Made by a program: the position numbers and the translations under genes. Below, one piece after another: positions 62,868-64,000 of a stretch of 64,000 nucleotides of DNA; position 1 is the first letter of the stretch; each line of letters starts with the position of its first letter. The stretch comes from an uncultured Collinsella sp. Lineage in GTDB: Bacteria > Actinomycetota > Coriobacteriia > Coriobacteriales > Coriobacteriaceae. The notes under the pieces are model-generated. The model made no database searches. It was not told the origin of the DNA and was given only the letters and a program-made list of their open reading frames with translations. The DNA lies in assembly GCA_949285915.1 (NCBI GenBank), contig CASDZW010000002.1, positions 1 to 64,000 of the forward strand. The letters run 5' to 3'.

Positions 62868-63406
62868 GCGAATCACCTCTCTTAGGGCGGTCGCTCGACC
62901 TATCCAGCCGAGCGACCTCGCCGCCCTGCGGGGCAGCATTCGTTCAGTCAGCTACCTTATAGCCGCTATGCGCGAGGTTATACACAAATCTAAGTCTCTC
63001 TATATAAGATTTTCTTAGTCATTGCATTTAGCATAAGCAACTCGCTGACGTGCGTCGCCTTATCATTGGTTAATGCAGCGTTTTCTACTCAGGGGGATAC
63101 TTCTGCCACCATCGCCTTAGATTTTCGTTCCATGCTGCTTAGGCGGCCGCAAAGCCGTTTGGGATAGCGATGCCCAACGTCAAGCATCGAATCTCATCAT
63201 CAGCCCCGATAGGCCCTGCACTCAAACACTTGTTTCGCTTCCTCGTGGTCATTGAAGCGCTTAAAATAGTGATTTTGAACGCCTTCATGCCCTCCGAAGA
63301 CGACAAATCAGCAATCGTGGCATGCAGGGGAATTCGTTTCCTGCGCAAATGTCACCGTCATCCCCCGCTCTGACTCAAACCTCCTCGTCCGACAGGGAGT
63401 CTTTTA
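62868..63406. other. 539-bp region upstream of clpB without a supported gene
   Basis: The proximal part is the clpB leader, with GGTCGCTCG/CGAGCGACC (62889-62917) as a stem 22 nt before the start. Around 62990-63020 an AT-rich tract contains AAATCT and AGATTT arms 15 nt apart and several TATA-like words. Short frames at 63139-63373 overlap on both strands and show no family similarity, so I do not call them. Confidence 0.5.
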
Positions 63407-63712
63407 TTATTCTGCCCACCCTTTTGACCACAGAGGGCATTGCAGGGTCGCGCGCGCAAAGATATTCTCCTCGAGCTCCCGGTCGCGACGCTCAATCTCA
63501 TCGGCGTTGATGCGTTCCCAGCGCGCCAACGGCGTCTCATGGACATATGCCATATAGAGCGCCCCGGCGATGAGCACGAGAACACAAAACACCACAATGC
63601 CGGCCGTCCGAACCTGTGGAAACAGCACGCAGGCGATTGCTAAAAACACCAAGCAAAATCCAGCGGTAGCCGCTAGCGCTATCATCCACATCTGCATGCT
63701 CCGTCTCGTCAT
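63407..63712 (-). CDS. small membrane protein, hypothetical
   Basis: A 101-aa protein with two membrane segments (MIALAATAGFCLVFLAIACVLF and AGIVVFCVLVLIAGALYMAYV) and a charged C-terminus (RWERINADEIERRDRELEEN). ATG at 63712 is used. ATG at 63691 is an alternative because GGAG lies 7 nt before it. No family was recognised. Confidence 0.5.
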   Translation of the reverse strand: MTRRSMQMWMIALAATAGFCLVFLAIACVLFPQVRTAGIVVFCVLVLIAGALYMAYVHETPLARWERINADEIERRDRELEENIFARATLQCPLWSKGWAE

Positions 63713-63870
63713 GCCAATACGCTGCACGGCCTAGCGTCTCGGCGCCATCCCAAACCATCGGATAGGCGGGGCGTTAGATCATTGCAGATTCCGAAAAGAT
63801 GCCCCCATCTGCTTATTTATTCTACGCTATGCCCAACAATCCGCGTTCCGCAGGCAGGCCGAAACGCGAA

Positions 63871-63901
63871 AGGGCCCTTGGCTAATCGTACCAAGAGCCC
63901 T
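63871..63901 (-). terminator. hairpin after the partial gene at the right edge
   Basis: AGGGCTCTTGG pairs with CCAAGGGCCCT on the minus strand (one G-U pair), around a 9-nt loop. The T-content after it is moderate. It fits termination of a minus-strand gene whose stop is at 63970. Confidence 0.5.
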
Positions 63902-63969
63902 CGATACACATACTTTGCGCGGTGGAAAGATCCCAGGGGAGCGGCCGCGCGGCATCGCGCCCCCGCCCG

Positions 63970-64000
63970 CTACGACTCGCTGGTGATGTCGACGCCAAAG
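63970..64000 (-). CDS. C-terminal end of an unidentified gene (partial)
   Basis: The last nine codons before a TAG at 63970-63972 read FGVDITSES. A terminator-like hairpin lies about 70 bp beyond. The fragment is too short to identify, and the gene continues past the window edge. Confidence 0.4.
   Translation of the reverse strand, partial: FGVDITSES

Noticed and set aside
63139-63373. Two overlapping small frames on opposite strands upstream of clpB
   Set aside because: Neither has a clear ribosome site or family similarity; they are mutual shadows in a poorly conserved intergenic stretch.

Overview
The window is high-GC DNA with closely packed genes, good Shine-Dalgarno sites (AGGAG/GGGAG types) and frequent GTG starts. 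The gene content fits a gut Coriobacteriia actinobacterium, most likely Collinsella or a close relative: type III glutamine synthetase, a MalT-like regulator with a SARP domain, an archaeal-type topoisomerase I, a RicT/PSP1 protein with an arginine-rich tail, a DUF5692 membrane protein, HypA/HypB and LPXTG surface proteins. The organism is inferred from these families, not from a marker gene such as 16S rRNA.

Layout. 1-6.7 kb: the end of coaX, type III glutamine synthetase, and a divergent one-carbon/methionine operon (metF, a separate MetH reactivation-domain protein, metH). 6.7-11.1 kb: a 1009-aa SARP/STAND regulator, a regulatory intergenic region with 11-bp direct repeats, two tRNA-Leu genes and an orphan galactitol-type PTS IIB. 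11.2-17.7 kb: a minus-strand run with YhcH-like, SurA-like, isocitrate dehydrogenase, HEAT-repeat, membrane, HIBADH-like (His/Cys-rich tail), DegV and HPF proteins. 17.8-27.4 kb: a solute-binding lipoprotein with a long leader, comF, ricT, holB, tmk, a DUF4013 protein and topA. 27.5-32.6 kb: an inverted-repeat element, an EamA transporter, a membrane protein and an M16C peptidase. 32.7-37.1 kb: metA, an oxidoreductase and recQ. 37.2-41.6 kb: an LPXTG surface protein behind an AgrA/AgrC-like operon whose sensor kinase appears split into two complementary proteins. 41.7-46.6 kb: GNAT, mfd and a decayed yhcG (DUF1016). 46.6-52.6 kb: HAD, GntR, lipoprotein, pyrE, nucleoside hydrolase, ribokinase and TetR. 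52.6-57.8 kb: hypA, a 932-aa Fe-S/FAD oxidoreductase, hypB and a DUF5692 protein. 57.9-64 kb: esterase, zinc-ribbon membrane protein, HAD, clpB and a small membrane protein.

Genes that probably work together: metF, the activation domain and metH carry out cobalamin-dependent methionine synthesis, and metA at 33 kb supplies activated homoserine; nucleoside hydrolase and ribokinase salvage ribonucleosides; holB, tmk and ricT form a conserved replication/regulation cluster; the LytTR regulator and two half-kinases form a sensing system; hypA, hypB and the Fe-S/FAD oxidoreductase form a nickel/redox cluster with paired TTGAC-N5-GTCAA operators.

No CRISPR array, rRNA, prophage or intact insertion sequence was seen. 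The main unexplained structures are the split kinase, the 11-bp SARP-like repeats, a 151-bp element bounded by 23-bp inverted repeats, a 27-bp dispersed repeat, and a roughly 350-nt leader holding a 50-codon frame.
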